Below, in pieces: positions 46,687 through 56,593 of a stretch of DNA of 64,000 nucleotides. The notes beneath the pieces are model-generated. The model had not been told where the DNA came from. It saw nothing but the letters and a program-made list of their open reading frames with translations, and searched no databases. Source of the DNA: an uncultured Methanobrevibacter sp. (GTDB lineage: Archaea; Methanobacteriota; Methanobacteria; Methanobacteriales; Methanobacteriaceae). Each line of letters starts with the position of its first letter. Position 1 is the stretch's first letter. The stretch lies in the NCBI GenBank assembly GCA_900319985.1, contig ONQL01000018.1:22336-86335 (forward strand), in the 5' to 3' direction. The translations under genes and the position numbers were made by a program.

Positions 46687-47703
46687 ATGAATGAAAAAGA
46701 GACATTTTACAATGACAAGAACAACTGCAAAGTTCCATTTACCCATATAGAAGATAAAATTACTGACCCTACACTGAAAAAAATTGATGAAATATATGGA
46801 GCGGCAGATATTTTAAGCATTGAAAATGCAAAAAAGCATGAAAGGAATCTCTGGTTGTTATCTGCTTTTGGAACAATAATTACTCTACTATTTCTTCTTT
46901 ATGATGAAGCAGAACTGCATTTGCTTATTTTCGGTTGTATAATAATCATTGTAGGAGTATATCAATTTTATAAACTGGCCGAACGGCATGACTGCCACAG
47001 AAAATACATACAATATCGGGTGCTTGCCGAAACACTTCGACTTCAGTATTATCTTTCTAAAGCTGATGTAAAACATCAAGTCACAGATATCCTGCCATGG
47101 TTCATTAAAAAAGGCATTCCATGGATTAATGAGATTTTACTGGAATTACCAACAAAAACCGGTGAAAAGAAATTAATCATAAATTGCTGGATTAGAAATC
47201 AGTTAAAATACCATCAAAATGCACTTGTAAGGTCAACACATAAAAAAGAAAGGGACAATAGAATTACAAGAATTGTGCTAACCGTAACAATTGCAACCTA
47301 TTTCATTGCACTAATATTTGAAATATATATGCTCACTATCCCTTCTGGAGAAATAACCTCATATACACTCAGTTATTCCTTAAATAATCTGCAACATTGG
47401 GGAATAATGGTCGGACTGACACCAACCGACATGTTTCGTTCAATATTGAAAATTGTAATCGGAACAATGTCTGCAGCAACATTATTTACCGGAAGTTACT
47501 ATGGAAAAATGTCATTATCCAATACCATAGATGACCACAGAAGAATGGCAATACTATATGAAAAAGCTGAACAGGATATTGTCCAAAATGAAGGAGTTGA
47601 AGATGAGGAACTAATTATCAAATTAGCCAGAGAATTCCTTATTGAAAACAGTACCTGGTATTCCTATCAAAGTAAAAACACTCCAGACCTAACAATAGAA
47701 TAA
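46687..47703 (+). CDS. SLATT-like four-TM membrane protein
   Basis: A 338-residue protein. The N-terminal helix region (ADILSIENAKKHERN) leads to two TM helices (about 55-95), then the RVLAETLRLQYYL segment, a cytoplasmic domain, two more TM helices (about 197-220 and 255-275) and the C-terminal pattern DDHRRMAILYEKAE...AREFLIENSTWYSY. The LAExLRxQ and final EN..W motifs match the SLATT-type effectors that Burroughs and colleagues linked to nucleotide-sensing conflict systems, where they are predicted to perforate membranes. No SLOG, SMODS or cyclase gene stands beside it, so it is an orphan by what is visible. Confidence 0.6.
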   Translation: MNEKETFYNDKNNCKVPFTHIEDKITDPTLKKIDEIYGAADILSIENAKKHERNLWLLSAFGTIITLLFLLYDEAELHLLIFGCIIIIVGVYQFYKLAERHDCHRKYIQYRVLAETLRLQYYLSKADVKHQVTDILPWFIKKGIPWINEILLELPTKTGEKKLIINCWIRNQLKYHQNALVRSTHKKERDNRITRIVLTVTIATYFIALIFEIYMLTIPSGEITSYTLSYSLNNLQHWGIMVGLTPTDMFRSILKIVIGTMSAATLFTGSYYGKMSLSNTIDDHRRMAILYEKAEQDIVQNEGVEDEELIIKLAREFLIENSTWYSYQSKNTPDLTIE

Positions 47704-48270
47704 CTAAAATTCCAACTGCTCAGCAATGCACATTTTACAAACTGCATTAGGAGACTCTAGATTTGCATCCTTAACTGGGCAGTAAAACTTTCCGTCTTTT
47801 TCTTCAACATATAATGACCCCGGAAATGGAGTTCCCACAGGGTGTATCGGTTCCTCCAATATAAAAGTAGTATAAATGGAAATAATCCCATAAATCAAAG
47901 GAAATTTAGTTTTGGAAGTTACTGATTCATTAATATGATACGACCTTAAAGTAGCGACGGCATCAATGAACTCTTCCTTGTCAATGTCATGTTCATAATT
48001 ATTATTGTCTGCATGAACATCCTTTATACGTCCCAAAAAGTATTTTGCGTAAACTTCATGACTTTTATGCTTATAGTTCTCTTGAACATACTTACTTTCT
48101 TCAATCATTTCAGCATTAACAGCCATCAAATCAAATACGGAAATACTGCCAGAATATTCCTTTAGAATATCCAGAACGGACTCCGTTGAAATACTTTCCT
48201 CGTTTGAAACAACATTTGAAAAATCATCATACATATTCAATGAATCGTTCATAAAGTCAATTATGAACAA
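47704..48270 (-). CDS. DUF2115/UPF0305-like methanogen protein
   Basis: A 188-residue soluble protein. The C-terminal part (EEPIHPVGTPFPG, FYCPVKDANLESPNAVCKMCIAEQ) is the recognisable DUF2115 region with three cysteines that could bind metal. The role is unknown. It ends one base after the SLATT-like gene, converging with it. Confidence 0.7.
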   Translation of the reverse strand: MFIIDFMNDSLNMYDDFSNVVSNEESISTESVLDILKEYSGSISVFDLMAVNAEMIEESKYVQENYKHKSHEVYAKYFLGRIKDVHADNNNYEHDIDKEEFIDAVATLRSYHINESVTSKTKFPLIYGIISIYTTFILEEPIHPVGTPFPGSLYVEEKDGKFYCPVKDANLESPNAVCKMCIAEQLEF

Positions 48271-48297
48271 TCAAAAATAAAATATTTTCCATCATTC

Positions 48298-49290
48298 TTA
48301 AATTAGGAAATACACACCAACAAGAAGAAGCATCAGCAAAATATTTAGTGCAGTAAATACAATCAAATATCTAATTTTAAATGAATCAAATTCACGAACA
48401 AGAATTTTAAATGAAATCAGATTCGCCATGGAAGCTATAAGTGTTCCGAAACCCCCAATATTTATTCCCACTATTATTGATTGATAATTTGTACTGAATC
48501 CGCTAAGAAGCATCGCAGCCGGGACATTGGAAATGATTTGAGATGAAAGAATGCCCCACAACACCTCATTTCCAACAATCAATTTCTTAAACAGTAACTT
48601 GAAAACTGGAATGCTTTCCAAATTTCCAATCAATATGAATAAAGCGATGAAGGTTAAAAGCAAATAATAATCAATGCCCCAAAAGACCCTTTTAAAGAAG
48701 TTACTGCCATTAAATTCAATTTTGTTAAATTTAGGCAGGTTTATTTTATCGGCCGGAACAAAAAATAATAAAATCATTAAAAATACGACAGATACTAAAA
48801 TATAAGGCAAAAGCAATATAAAAAATGATTCAAACGGAATATGGGATACCGTATACATTACGATATTGTGAGGAGCGCCAATAGGAAGCACCATACACCC
48901 TACATTAGCAGCGATTGTCTGTAACGTGACTGTCAATACTATCAAGTCAATCCTGTCGACCTTTTTAAATGTCAATATTGAAAATGGCACAAATATGATT
49001 AAAGAAACATCATTTGTAATGAATATTGAGCTAAAAAAACAAGTAAAAACTAAAATCAACACCAGTTCACGGGTGTTTGAAATTTTAGCCAGCAGTTTTC
49101 TTACCCCTATCTCAAAAATAGCTAAATTCTTAAGGATTTCGACAACAAGCATTATTGCAAAAAGCAGAATTATGGTATCCCAATTGATATAGTCAATACT
49201 GGGTCTTGCAAAAAAACAGGAAATTATAGCTAAAATCAATGATATGGAAAATACGATTTCCCTTTTAAAAAAATCAAAAACTTTAGCCAT
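48298..49290 (-). CDS. ArsB/SLC13-type anion permease
   Basis: A 330-residue polytopic protein with about ten TM helices. NDVSLIIFVPF and VLPIGAPHNIVMY are the conserved permease motifs (N-x-D and the glycine-asparagine tip) of the ion-transporter superfamily. It is shorter than typical members (about 420), but both halves are seen. Substrate could be arsenite, citrate or another anion. Confidence 0.8.
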   Translation of the reverse strand: MAKVFDFFKREIVFSISLILAIISCFFARPSIDYINWDTIILLFAIMLVVEILKNLAIFEIGVRKLLAKISNTRELVLILVFTCFFSSIFITNDVSLIIFVPFSILTFKKVDRIDLIVLTVTLQTIAANVGCMVLPIGAPHNIVMYTVSHIPFESFFILLLPYILVSVVFLMILLFFVPADKINLPKFNKIEFNGSNFFKRVFWGIDYYLLLTFIALFILIGNLESIPVFKLLFKKLIVGNEVLWGILSSQIISNVPAAMLLSGFSTNYQSIIVGINIGGFGTLIASMANLISFKILVREFDSFKIRYLIVFTALNILLMLLLVGVYFLI

Positions 49291-49298
49291 GCTATCAA

Positions 49299-49613
49299 CT
49301 AATCTGCGTCTTCATCCATTGTTTCCAAAAGAAAGCTAACTGGCCTGAAACCATCATTGCATGATATCATTGCAGATTTCTTGTTTTTCATCCATCCATC
49401 ATAAAAATCACTGGCACCATTGGCCAATGCCATCACAAATGGTGAAAGACTCTCCCATGCACTGTCACAGAAGTTTTCCGGCTTTGCCCAACCATTAGAT
49501 ATGAAAATTTGGCCCTCTTCAACGTCACATTCATGCTCCAAAGGATTTTCATATTTGTCGATTAAATCATCATGCCTGACTTTTCTCATGACAGTAATTT
49601 TAACTTTTTTCAT
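49299..49613 (-). CDS. TIGR04076-family small protein
   Basis: A 104-residue protein with the pattern KKVKITVMRKVRHDDL, CDVEEGQIFISNG, FCDSAWESLSPFVMAL and CNDGFRPVSFLLE. These features are those of the TIGR04076 group of unknown function. It overlaps the SAP-domain gene by 4 bases, so both are translated together. Confidence 0.75.
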   Translation of the reverse strand: MKKVKITVMRKVRHDDLIDKYENPLEHECDVEEGQIFISNGWAKPENFCDSAWESLSPFVMALANGASDFYDGWMKNKKSAMISCNDGFRPVSFLLETMDEDAD

Positions 49614-50170
49614 AACAATGCCTCCAAATCACTTTTTTCATATTTGTTATGGCCTTTTATAGATTTTTTATATTTCCAACATCTGATTGCATCATCCAGA
49701 GATTTATCATCATTATCTTCAAAAAAATCCCGTATGTATTGATTGTATTGAAATTGCTTATCAATTTTTGTTTTTTGTTTGGAATTTTGAATTTCAAAGT
49801 ATGCATCGATTGCATCCCTATATGTCTTTTCCGGATTGGATTTCAACCATTTTTGAAACTTCACCTTGAATTTAAATCCCTTACCAATTTCATTTTCAAA
49901 AAATACTCTTTTATTCTCACTGCATTTGAAATTTTCCCCCAATCTGGAGTCTAAAGTGATTTCAGATGAGGAATTGTTTGAAGTTTGCTTTACAGTTGGT
50001 TCATTTAAAGAATCACCTGTTGATAAATAGTGAATTATCCTATTTTCCAAATCCTGTTTAGATCCACCTACTTTCAGACCCTCAGACCTGCAGAAATCCT
50101 TAAGTTCTTCTTTTAAAAAATAGTATTCCCCGAATTCTTCGGGTTTTAAATCTTTAGTTAATTTAACCAT
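49610..50170 (-). CDS. SAP-domain protein, DUF6434-like
   Basis: A 186-residue basic protein. Residues of about 10-50 form a SAP-type helix-extended-helix (FLKEELKDFCRSEGLKVGGSKQDLENRIIHYL) expected to bind nucleic acid. The C-terminal 100 residues (FKFKVKFQKWLKSNPEKTYRDAIDAYFEI) match my recollection of DUF6434. Its function is unknown; a DNA-binding role is inferred. Confidence 0.75.
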   Translation of the reverse strand: MVKLTKDLKPEEFGEYYFLKEELKDFCRSEGLKVGGSKQDLENRIIHYLSTGDSLNEPTVKQTSNNSSSEITLDSRLGENFKCSENKRVFFENEIGKGFKFKVKFQKWLKSNPEKTYRDAIDAYFEIQNSKQKTKIDKQFQYNQYIRDFFEDNDDKSLDDAIRCWKYKKSIKGHNKYEKSDLEALL

Positions 50171-50194
50171 GAAAATCTCAAATAAAAAAAAAAG

Positions 50195-50210
50195 AGAGGA
50201 ATTAACCTCT
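50195..50210 (-). terminator. Short hairpin plus T-run after YchF
   Basis: AGAGG and CCTCT form a 5-bp stem over the YchF stop codon, and the minus strand continues into a run of about ten T residues at 50193-50182. This fits termination of the ychF transcript. Confidence 0.45.
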
Positions 50211-51392
50211 TGTTACAATGCTGATAATATCTCCATCCTTCAGCTCATAGTCACTGGCTACGCGCATGTTTTTGCGGGCATCCACAGCATGCATGAACTT
50301 ATCACCTATGTCAGTGTGCACAATATAAGCCAACTCACGAGGGGTTGCACCGTTAGGAACTAAAAATCCATCTGGCAATACGTTTCCTTTTTGGTCAGTG
50401 TATTTGTGTTCATCTGAAACAGGATATACAACAATCCTGTCAAGTAATTCAAAAACAGCATAATTGAGCGCATCCTGAACACCAGTGCTACCATATACAT
50501 CCAAAATATTGGTTTGAATGTATTCCAAACCTTTACGTTGAGGTTCTGATAATTCTTCCGGTTTCAAGATTTCAAAATGGTCTTCGCCAGACATATAGCT
50601 AATCAATCCGCCTTCAGCAGCTTTCACAAGTGCAAGTTCAGATCCTGCTGAGGTTGGAATCACGTTCGGATATTTTTCCTTAATCCTTTTGATATTTTCA
50701 GCTGAAGTAGGCAAATCCGCCTTGTTTGCAATAATCATCATCGGTTTTGCAATGTGTAAAATATTTCGGGTAAGTTCAATTAAATCTTCTTCTTCCCACT
50801 TATTGAAATCAGGTTCTATTGTCCTTCTAGCCTCAATAATATCTTCAATAGCTATTCCAGTACCTGATAACTGGTCAAACAATACTTTTGAAATATCTAA
50901 ATGCTCAGCTCCAACTTTTCTTATAAGTCTTACCCAATTTTTGGATAAAATGCCATACATCCACATTACAATTTCATTTTCCAAAAATTCCAAATCATCC
51001 AATGGGTCATGACTTCCGGGATCCACAGGGTTTCCTTCCAAATCAGTTGAACCTGAAGCGTCAATAACATTTATAAATACTTTAGCTTGCATCAATTCAT
51101 CTAAAAATTTATTACCTAATCCTTTTCCTTCATGCGCTCCAGGAACAAGTCCTGCAACATCTATCATTTCAATTGGAAGCAATCTTTTTCCATCGACACA
51201 TATAGAATTGTGAGGATTGCATGTAACTCCAAGTTCTTTACATGGACAATCTTTAATTACATGAGCAACAGCCTTATTCGCATCAATTGTTGTAAATGGA
51301 TAGTTTGCCATTTCTACACCAGACGCTGTTGCTGAATTGAAAAAAGATGATTTTCCAACATTCGGTTTTCCACAAACTGCAATTTGAAGCAT
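50202..51392 (-). CDS. ychF: YchF/Obg-family ATPase
   Basis: A 396-residue P-loop protein with G1 [13 protein letters not shown]3 [10 protein letters not shown]4 ANKADLP and a C-terminal TGS domain. YchF-type proteins hydrolyse ATP and associate with ribosomes. I chose the ATG of MLQIAVCG (51392); the three codons before it belong to the GTGATTATTATG start signal. A Cys-rich [13 protein letters not shown] insertion near residue 50 is common in archaeal members. Confidence 0.94.
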   Translation of the reverse strand: MLQIAVCGKPNVGKSSFFNSATASGVEMANYPFTTIDANKAVAHVIKDCPCKELGVTCNPHNSICVDGKRLLPIEMIDVAGLVPGAHEGKGLGNKFLDELMQAKVFINVIDASGSTDLEGNPVDPGSHDPLDDLEFLENEIVMWMYGILSKNWVRLIRKVGAEHLDISKVLFDQLSGTGIAIEDIIEARRTIEPDFNKWEEEDLIELTRNILHIAKPMMIIANKADLPTSAENIKRIKEKYPNVIPTSAGSELALVKAAEGGLISYMSGEDHFEILKPEELSEPQRKGLEYIQTNILDVYGSTGVQDALNYAVFELLDRIVVYPVSDEHKYTDQKGNVLPDGFLVPNGATPRELAYIVHTDIGDKFMHAVDARKNMRVASDYELKDGDIISIVTRG

Positions 51393-51474
51393 AATAATCA
51401 CTTAATCATTAATAACATCTAAATGTATGTTTTTAAAATTATAAATAGTTTCAGAAATTAAACATATAACTAGT

Positions 51475-52344
51475 ATGAAAGATGAAGATATTGAAAGACC
51501 ACAGGCAATGAAAATCCGTCAGGGAATTCAAAATGCAATGACAAATTCGCTGACGGACAAAAAGTTCAGTGAAAAAAATATAGATTTGGTTGAACTTGAC
51601 ATTGAATTGGATAGCATAGGATGGAATTTTAACAATTTCAGGATTCTAAATTTAACTGACATTCATTTAGGCCAATGGATCAATCCCCAATACCTGGAAG
51701 ACCTAATAGATTACGTCAACACATTAAATTTCGATTTGGTAACCTTGACTGGAGATTATGTTTCATATGTCATAGACAATTACGAGAAATCCCTGGAAAG
51801 TTCACTTAAGAAATTAAATGCAAAATATGGAAAATTCGGTGTTTTGGGAAATCATGACCATTGGATGGGTGCGAAAAAAATCAGAAAAATATTCAAAGAG
51901 TCAGACATTGTAGATTTAAGCAACGATGTTTTCACAATCAAAAAGGGAGACGAACTCCTAAACATATGCGGCGTTGACAGCTGTACAGTTTGTGCAGACA
52001 ACATTGATAAAGTGTTGGAAAAACTTCCAGACACAGGCACAAACATATTGCTCGTTCACGAACCGGATTTTGCACAGGAATCTTCACAGACAGACAGATT
52101 CGACCTTCAAATCTCCGGACACTCACATGGAGGACAGTTCATCATTCCAAAATTTGAAACAACACCATTCAGAGGTCCGAATTCAACAAAATATCCCGTT
52201 GGTCTTTATAAAATTGGGAACATGACACAGTATACAAGTAAAGGATTAGGAACCAATTCATTTAGAATCAGAATCAACTGCAAACCAGAAATTACAATCA
52301 TTACCCTAAAAACAAAAAATAGACAAAAAATTGAGATAGAATGA
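51475..52344 (+). CDS. Metallophosphoesterase, calcineurin-like
   Basis: A 289-residue enzyme with the metal motifs LTDIHLG, LTGDYV, GNHDHW and SGHSHGGQF. It lacks a visible signal or TM helix but resembles the YkuE/LpxH-type group, which acts on lipid headgroups or nucleotides. Its stop overlaps the start of the next gene in ATGA, so the two phosphoesterase genes are translated together and may act on one pathway. Confidence 0.88.
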   Translation: MKDEDIERPQAMKIRQGIQNAMTNSLTDKKFSEKNIDLVELDIELDSIGWNFNNFRILNLTDIHLGQWINPQYLEDLIDYVNTLNFDLVTLTGDYVSYVIDNYEKSLESSLKKLNAKYGKFGVLGNHDHWMGAKKIRKIFKESDIVDLSNDVFTIKKGDELLNICGVDSCTVCADNIDKVLEKLPDTGTNILLVHEPDFAQESSQTDRFDLQISGHSHGGQFIIPKFETTPFRGPNSTKYPVGLYKIGNMTQYTSKGLGTNSFRIRINCKPEITIITLKTKNRQKIEIE

Positions 52345-54464
52345 TAAAAAACAAAATTATCAGTTCGCTAAAATCAATTATTACAACTCTGTTACTTGTT
52401 TTAGCAAATGTAATAGCCATCATCATAATGCCCTACATCTGCTCGGATTTCACATATACCTTTTGGTATGATCCATTGCTCATTATAATTTCCGTATCCA
52501 TCGCAAACTCACTATTATGGCCCATTTTCAGAAGATTCCTAATGAAATACATTATACTGACTTTTGGAGTTGGTGCATTTATCCTTAACTCCACAATTTT
52601 TTATATTGCAACATATTTCATCCCAGGAGTAAGCGTAGGAATTTATGCATTTTTTGAAGTCCCTATAGTAATGGCAATATTTACAACATTCATCACAAAC
52701 ATTACAAACACAAACTACTTCAACAGGTACATAAAAATCCTATTAAAATATGCCGCTGAAAGAAAAACACCCTATAAAAAACAGTACCCCGGAGTCATCA
52801 TGGTTGAAATTGACGGCCTATCCAAAAATACATTGAAAAAAGCCCTTGACAACAACATGATGCCTACAGTGAAAAAATGGTTAGATGAAAAAACCCATAC
52901 CCTGAAAGTTTGGGAAACCGATTTGTCCTCACAAACCGGCGCCAGCCAGGCAGGAATACTTCATGGAAACAATGAAAATATCGTTGCATACAGATGGGTT
53001 GAAAAAGAAAATAACAATAAAATAGTAGTTTCAGGTAAATTAAGTCATGCTCCACAAATAGAAAAGAAGATAAGTACTGGAAAAGGTTTGCTTGTAAATG
53101 GAATTAGTATTGCAAACATGTTTTCCGGAGACAGCAAAATTTCTGCACTAACCTCCTCAAAAATTGGAGGCGAGAACAGAATTTACAATAAAAACCTGCA
53201 TTCAGTATTTTTGGATGCATATAACTTCCAAAGAATTTTCATATTGTTTTTATGGGACATTTTAGTGGAATTAAAATCCCAATTGATGCATTACTTGAAA
53301 AACATACAGCCACGAATCAGAAGAACAATCATCTATGCTGCCATTAGAGCCGGCGCTAATGTCGTCCTAAGGGAAGCTACAACAGAAGTCTTAACAAGCG
53401 AAATATTAACCGGAGACATAGACACCGCTTATGCAACATTTATGGGATATGATGAAGTGGCCCATCACTCCGGAGTGGAGGATGACGATGTGTGGGGAAT
53501 TCTAAAACAGATTGACCTTCAAATTTCAAGATTGAAATCCGCTATTGAAATGAGTGACAGGGACTACAAACTGGTCATTCTATCAGACCACGGACAAAGC
53601 AATGGATTTACGTTTAAGCAGAGATATGGATTGTCATTGAGAGAATATGTAAGAAGATTGCTTCCCGAAGATTTGAAAGTATATAAAAACGAATATAACA
53701 TTGACCACTTCAGAGATGCGCTAATGCCTGAAAGCAGACAACTGCAAACACTAAAACAGAAAGTTGAAAACATACGTTACGATTTATTTGAAGAAAACGA
53801 ATCCATGCAGAACCTGAAAGACGGATTTGAAAACAGAAAGCCAAACATCATCTTTGAAAATGAGCGATATCTGAAGTTACATGAAAAATACTCCAACAGC
53901 CTGGACTATATCAAAGGACATGAAAGCATAGAGCGCAAAACAAAAAGAACTAAAGATTCGGAATTGATTGTTTTGGGTTCGGGAAACATGGGATTGATAT
54001 ATCTAACCCAATGGAAAGAACGTTTAACCTATGAAGAAATTGTCATGCTATTTCCTGATTTGATTCCGGGACTTGTCAAACATTCAGGAATTGGTTTTAT
54101 CCTAGTTAATTCCCTGGCAAACGGAGGAATGGCAATTGGACAGAATGGAATATACTATCTTGATAGCGACAACATCATTGGTGAAAACCCACTGAAAGAT
54201 TTCGGAAAAAATGCAGCAAGCCACCTGAAAAGAAATAATGGCTTTGAAAATATGCCTGACATTTTAGTCAACAGTTTTTATGATGAAAAAAGGGACGAGG
54301 TTTGTGCATTTGAAGAACTTATTGGCAGCCACGGAGGCCTTGGAGGCAATCAAACCAAACCATTCATATTATATCCGTCAGAATGGGATGATCCAGGGGA
54401 AATTGTTGGAGCTGAATCTGTCTACAAATTCTTAAAAAGAGAAATTGAAAATTTAAATTCTTGA
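52341..54464 (+). CDS. Membrane phosphodiesterase of the alkaline phosphatase superfamily
   Basis: A 707-residue protein. The first 130 residues hold four TM helices resembling a phage_holin_4-type module, followed by a catalytic domain with MVEIDGLSKNTLKKAL, TDLSSQTGAS (likely nucleophile region), MGYDEVAHHSG, LSDHGQSNG and GSHGGLGGNQ. These are the metal and nucleophile motifs of nucleotide pyrophosphatase/phosphodiesterases. A membrane-linked substrate, lipid or polymer, is likely. It is coupled to the metallophosphoesterase upstream. Confidence 0.85.
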   Translation: MIKNKIISSLKSIITTLLLVLANVIAIIIMPYICSDFTYTFWYDPLLIIISVSIANSLLWPIFRRFLMKYIILTFGVGAFILNSTIFYIATYFIPGVSVGIYAFFEVPIVMAIFTTFITNITNTNYFNRYIKILLKYAAERKTPYKKQYPGVIMVEIDGLSKNTLKKALDNNMMPTVKKWLDEKTHTLKVWETDLSSQTGASQAGILHGNNENIVAYRWVEKENNNKIVVSGKLSHAPQIEKKISTGKGLLVNGISIANMFSGDSKISALTSSKIGGENRIYNKNLHSVFLDAYNFQRIFILFLWDILVELKSQLMHYLKNIQPRIRRTIIYAAIRAGANVVLREATTEVLTSEILTGDIDTAYATFMGYDEVAHHSGVEDDDVWGILKQIDLQISRLKSAIEMSDRDYKLVILSDHGQSNGFTFKQRYGLSLREYVRRLLPEDLKVYKNEYNIDHFRDALMPESRQLQTLKQKVENIRYDLFEENESMQNLKDGFENRKPNIIFENERYLKLHEKYSNSLDYIKGHESIERKTKRTKDSELIVLGSGNMGLIYLTQWKERLTYEEIVMLFPDLIPGLVKHSGIGFILVNSLANGGMAIGQNGIYYLDSDNIIGENPLKDFGKNAASHLKRNNGFENMPDILVNSFYDEKRDEVCAFEELIGSHGGLGGNQTKPFILYPSEWDDPGEIVGAESVYKFLKREIENLNS

Positions 54465-55298
54465 AAGCCAATAATCCAAGATATCTTCAACATTCTCATC
54501 AAAACCTATTGTCTTATCTTTATTTTCAGGAATTGCATTGGGAAAATCCTTGTTTAATCTTATAAGTGTAATTCCTTCATTATTATATGCCATTTGCTCA
54601 AAAGGATACCTTATTATCCCTGGAGTATTGTATCCAACGCCAATCTCCAGCAATACGATATTTCCATCGGCCCTATTTAAGAAATTAGAATAATTCCCAT
54701 TCATTTCATGCCATTTTTCATCCTCAACAAAATAATTGTCCTTCCTTAAATTCAAATCCATTTCCCCACCACAGACAGGACATTTAGGAACCAAATCTGT
54801 CGGTATTCTGAAATTTTCAGTTTTGTCCATCCATTCGAATACCTTGTCCCTATTCGGATATAACTTATCATGACATGCCTTTTCACATTGCAATAGACCA
54901 TAATCACCCTGAGTTGCAAAAATCCTTTCATCTTCAAAGCCATTAATCCAAAATTGATGGTCCACATTGGTTGTTAGGACGAAATAATCCTTATTTTCCA
55001 CCAATTTAAGCAATTTTTGATACACATCTGTTTTTCCAACGTCATACCTGTTTGCAAAAACATGCCTTGCCCAATATGCCCATTTCTCTTCCAAGGATTC
55101 AAAGGGATAAAATCCGGAGGAATACATATCGGTGAAGTTATATTCATCTATGAAATCCTTAAAGTATCTTTCAAAACGTTCACCAGTGTAATCAATTCCT
55201 GCTGCAGTAGATAGGCCTGCACCTGCACCTATAAGTACAAAATCCGCTTCATCAATAGCTTTTTTAGCATTATCCAATCTTAAAACAAACTTGTCCAT
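54453..55298 (-). CDS. Class M sirtuin (SirTM-type), probable protein ADP-ribosyltransferase
   Basis: A 281-residue Sir2-fold protein with the NAD motif IGAGAGLSTAAGIDY (residues 23-37) and TTNVDHQF (109-116). The usual catalytic HG is replaced by TQGDY (Q130). Zinc cysteines C138, C142, C173 and C176 flank it. These are the marks of SirTM enzymes, which ADP-ribosylate proteins rather than deacetylate them in the bacterial and fungal systems studied by Rack and colleagues. It overlaps the macrodomain gene by one base of stop/start, as in those operons. The lipoyl-carrier partner GcvH-L and LplA2 found in bacteria are not beside it, so the target is open. Confidence 0.88.
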   Translation of the reverse strand: MDKFVLRLDNAKKAIDEADFVLIGAGAGLSTAAGIDYTGERFERYFKDFIDEYNFTDMYSSGFYPFESLEEKWAYWARHVFANRYDVGKTDVYQKLLKLVENKDYFVLTTNVDHQFWINGFEDERIFATQGDYGLLQCEKACHDKLYPNRDKVFEWMDKTENFRIPTDLVPKCPVCGGEMDLNLRKDNYFVEDEKWHEMNGNYSNFLNRADGNIVLLEIGVGYNTPGIIRYPFEQMAYNNEGITLIRLNKDFPNAIPENKDKTIGFDENVEDILDYWLSRI

Positions 55299-56065
55299 TA
55301 ATCATCACCAAACAACAATTTTTTATAAATCATATAATCAGTATCCGTAAACACGTTGAAAACAACATGATTTAATGAAGATTCGATATCATCCAAATAT
55401 TTCTCAACAGTTGACACAGCAATTTTTGCAGCCAAATCCTGCGGAAAATTAAATACACCTGTTGATATGCAGCAGAATGCAATGGATTGCAATTTGTTAT
55501 AACTTGCAATGTCCAGGCAGGATTTGTAACAATTAGCCAAATCTCTTTTGTCTTTCTCAGAAGGTTCAAGCCCTTGAGGAATTGCAGGACCAACAGTGTG
55601 AATCACATGTTTTGATGGCAGATTATAGGCGCCCGTAATTTTAGCCCTGCCCACTTCCTCATCACTGTCCTGAACCTTCATTATTTTACTGCATTCCCCC
55701 CTCAACTGCAGGCCTGCCGCCGAATGGATTACATTGTCTATGCAGTTATGATGAGGAATAAAACAACCCAACAGTTTAGAATTGGCTGCATTAACAATTG
55801 CATCGACTTTGAGGGTAGTAATATCTCCCTGCCACAGCATGATTCGGCCTTTAGCCTCGTCAATTTCATCAACAGAGGTCAAAGTTTTATTTAATGTTTC
55901 AGATGTTAAAAATTCATCCTGAACTTCCAAAAATTCATCGGAAAGTTTAGAAGGCAACCTTACATTCATTAATGAACGAAGCAACATTCTTTTTGAATTA
56001 TAATCATCAGGAACATCAATTATCTCATCACGTTCATCAATCAAATACTTAACCAGAAAATCCAA
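55298..56065 (-). CDS. Zinc-containing macrodomain protein (ADP-ribose hydrolase)
   Basis: A 255-residue protein with an N-terminal helical region and a macrodomain from about residue 70: [21 protein letters not shown], then the zinc-binding motif [12 protein letters not shown] (C101, H105/H106, C108), [12 protein letters not shown] and STGVFNFP. This zinc-dependent class is known to remove the ADP-ribose placed by the sirtuin coded in the same operon. The catalytic and ribose loops are intact. It is divergent from the HxlR gene. Confidence 0.9.
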   Translation of the reverse strand: MDFLVKYLIDERDEIIDVPDDYNSKRMLLRSLMNVRLPSKLSDEFLEVQDEFLTSETLNKTLTSVDEIDEAKGRIMLWQGDITTLKVDAIVNAANSKLLGCFIPHHNCIDNVIHSAAGLQLRGECSKIMKVQDSDEEVGRAKITGAYNLPSKHVIHTVGPAIPQGLEPSEKDKRDLANCYKSCLDIASYNKLQSIAFCCISTGVFNFPQDLAAKIAVSTVEKYLDDIESSLNHVVFNVFTDTDYMIYKKLLFGDD

Positions 56066-56141
56066 TTGTTCAGTTGTGTTAATTTCAATCCCTCCAATTT
56101 AATTAATAATTAATTTAATTTAGGATATTTAAATGATTTTT

Positions 56142-56189
56142 GTAACTTTTCGGAAACCTAGTGACAAAAAAGTAACCATTTATATAATA
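56142..56189 (+). promoter_or_regulatory. HxlR promoter with GTAAC-type repeats
   Basis: GTAAC (56142), GTGAC (56161) and GTAAC (56172) precede the TATA-like TTTATATAATA (about 56179-56189), 20 bases upstream of the HxlR start. The last two are 11 bases apart, one helical turn, as for an HTH dimer. The same region would hold the promoter of the divergent macrodomain/sirtuin pair. Confidence 0.35.
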
Positions 56190-56208
56190 ATTCAATCTAT
56201 TTTAAATT

Positions 56209-56592
56209 ATGAATAGCGAAAAAATTGTTTGCCCCGTTGACAGAACATTAAATTTAATCAGTAAAAAATGGAGCATTCAGATAATTCGAGACATGTTCTT
56301 TGGAAAAAAGCATTTTAAAGAATTTAAAGAAGATAAACCTAAACTGAGCAATAAGGTATTATCCGGCTGTTTAAAAGACTTGGAAGAAAACGGATTAATT
56401 GAAAAAAAGGTTTTGAACACCACCCCAATAACTACGGAATATTATTTAACAGAATATGGACGGTCCATGAATAGGATTATCTATGAACTGGCCATGTTTA
56501 CTTTAGATGACGAATTGGATGACAACTATCCTGAAGACTTAAGAAACGAACTGAAAAATAATTTCAAAGAAACATTAGAAATTGATGATTAA
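56209..56592 (+). CDS. HxlR-family regulator with an N-terminal cysteine
   Basis: A 127-residue winged-helix protein with the family pattern CPVDRTLNLISKKWSIQIIRDMFFGKKHF and LKDLEENGLIEKKV. Cys8 occupies the place of the sensing cysteine in YodB/HypR-type members that respond to quinones or disulfide stress. It is divergent from the sirtuin/macrodomain pair and just upstream of cbiE; its target genes are inferred from location. Confidence 0.85.
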   Translation: MNSEKIVCPVDRTLNLISKKWSIQIIRDMFFGKKHFKEFKEDKPKLSNKVLSGCLKDLEENGLIEKKVLNTTPITTEYYLTEYGRSMNRIIYELAMFTLDDELDDNYPEDLRNELKNNFKETLEIDD

Positions 56593-56593
56593 A

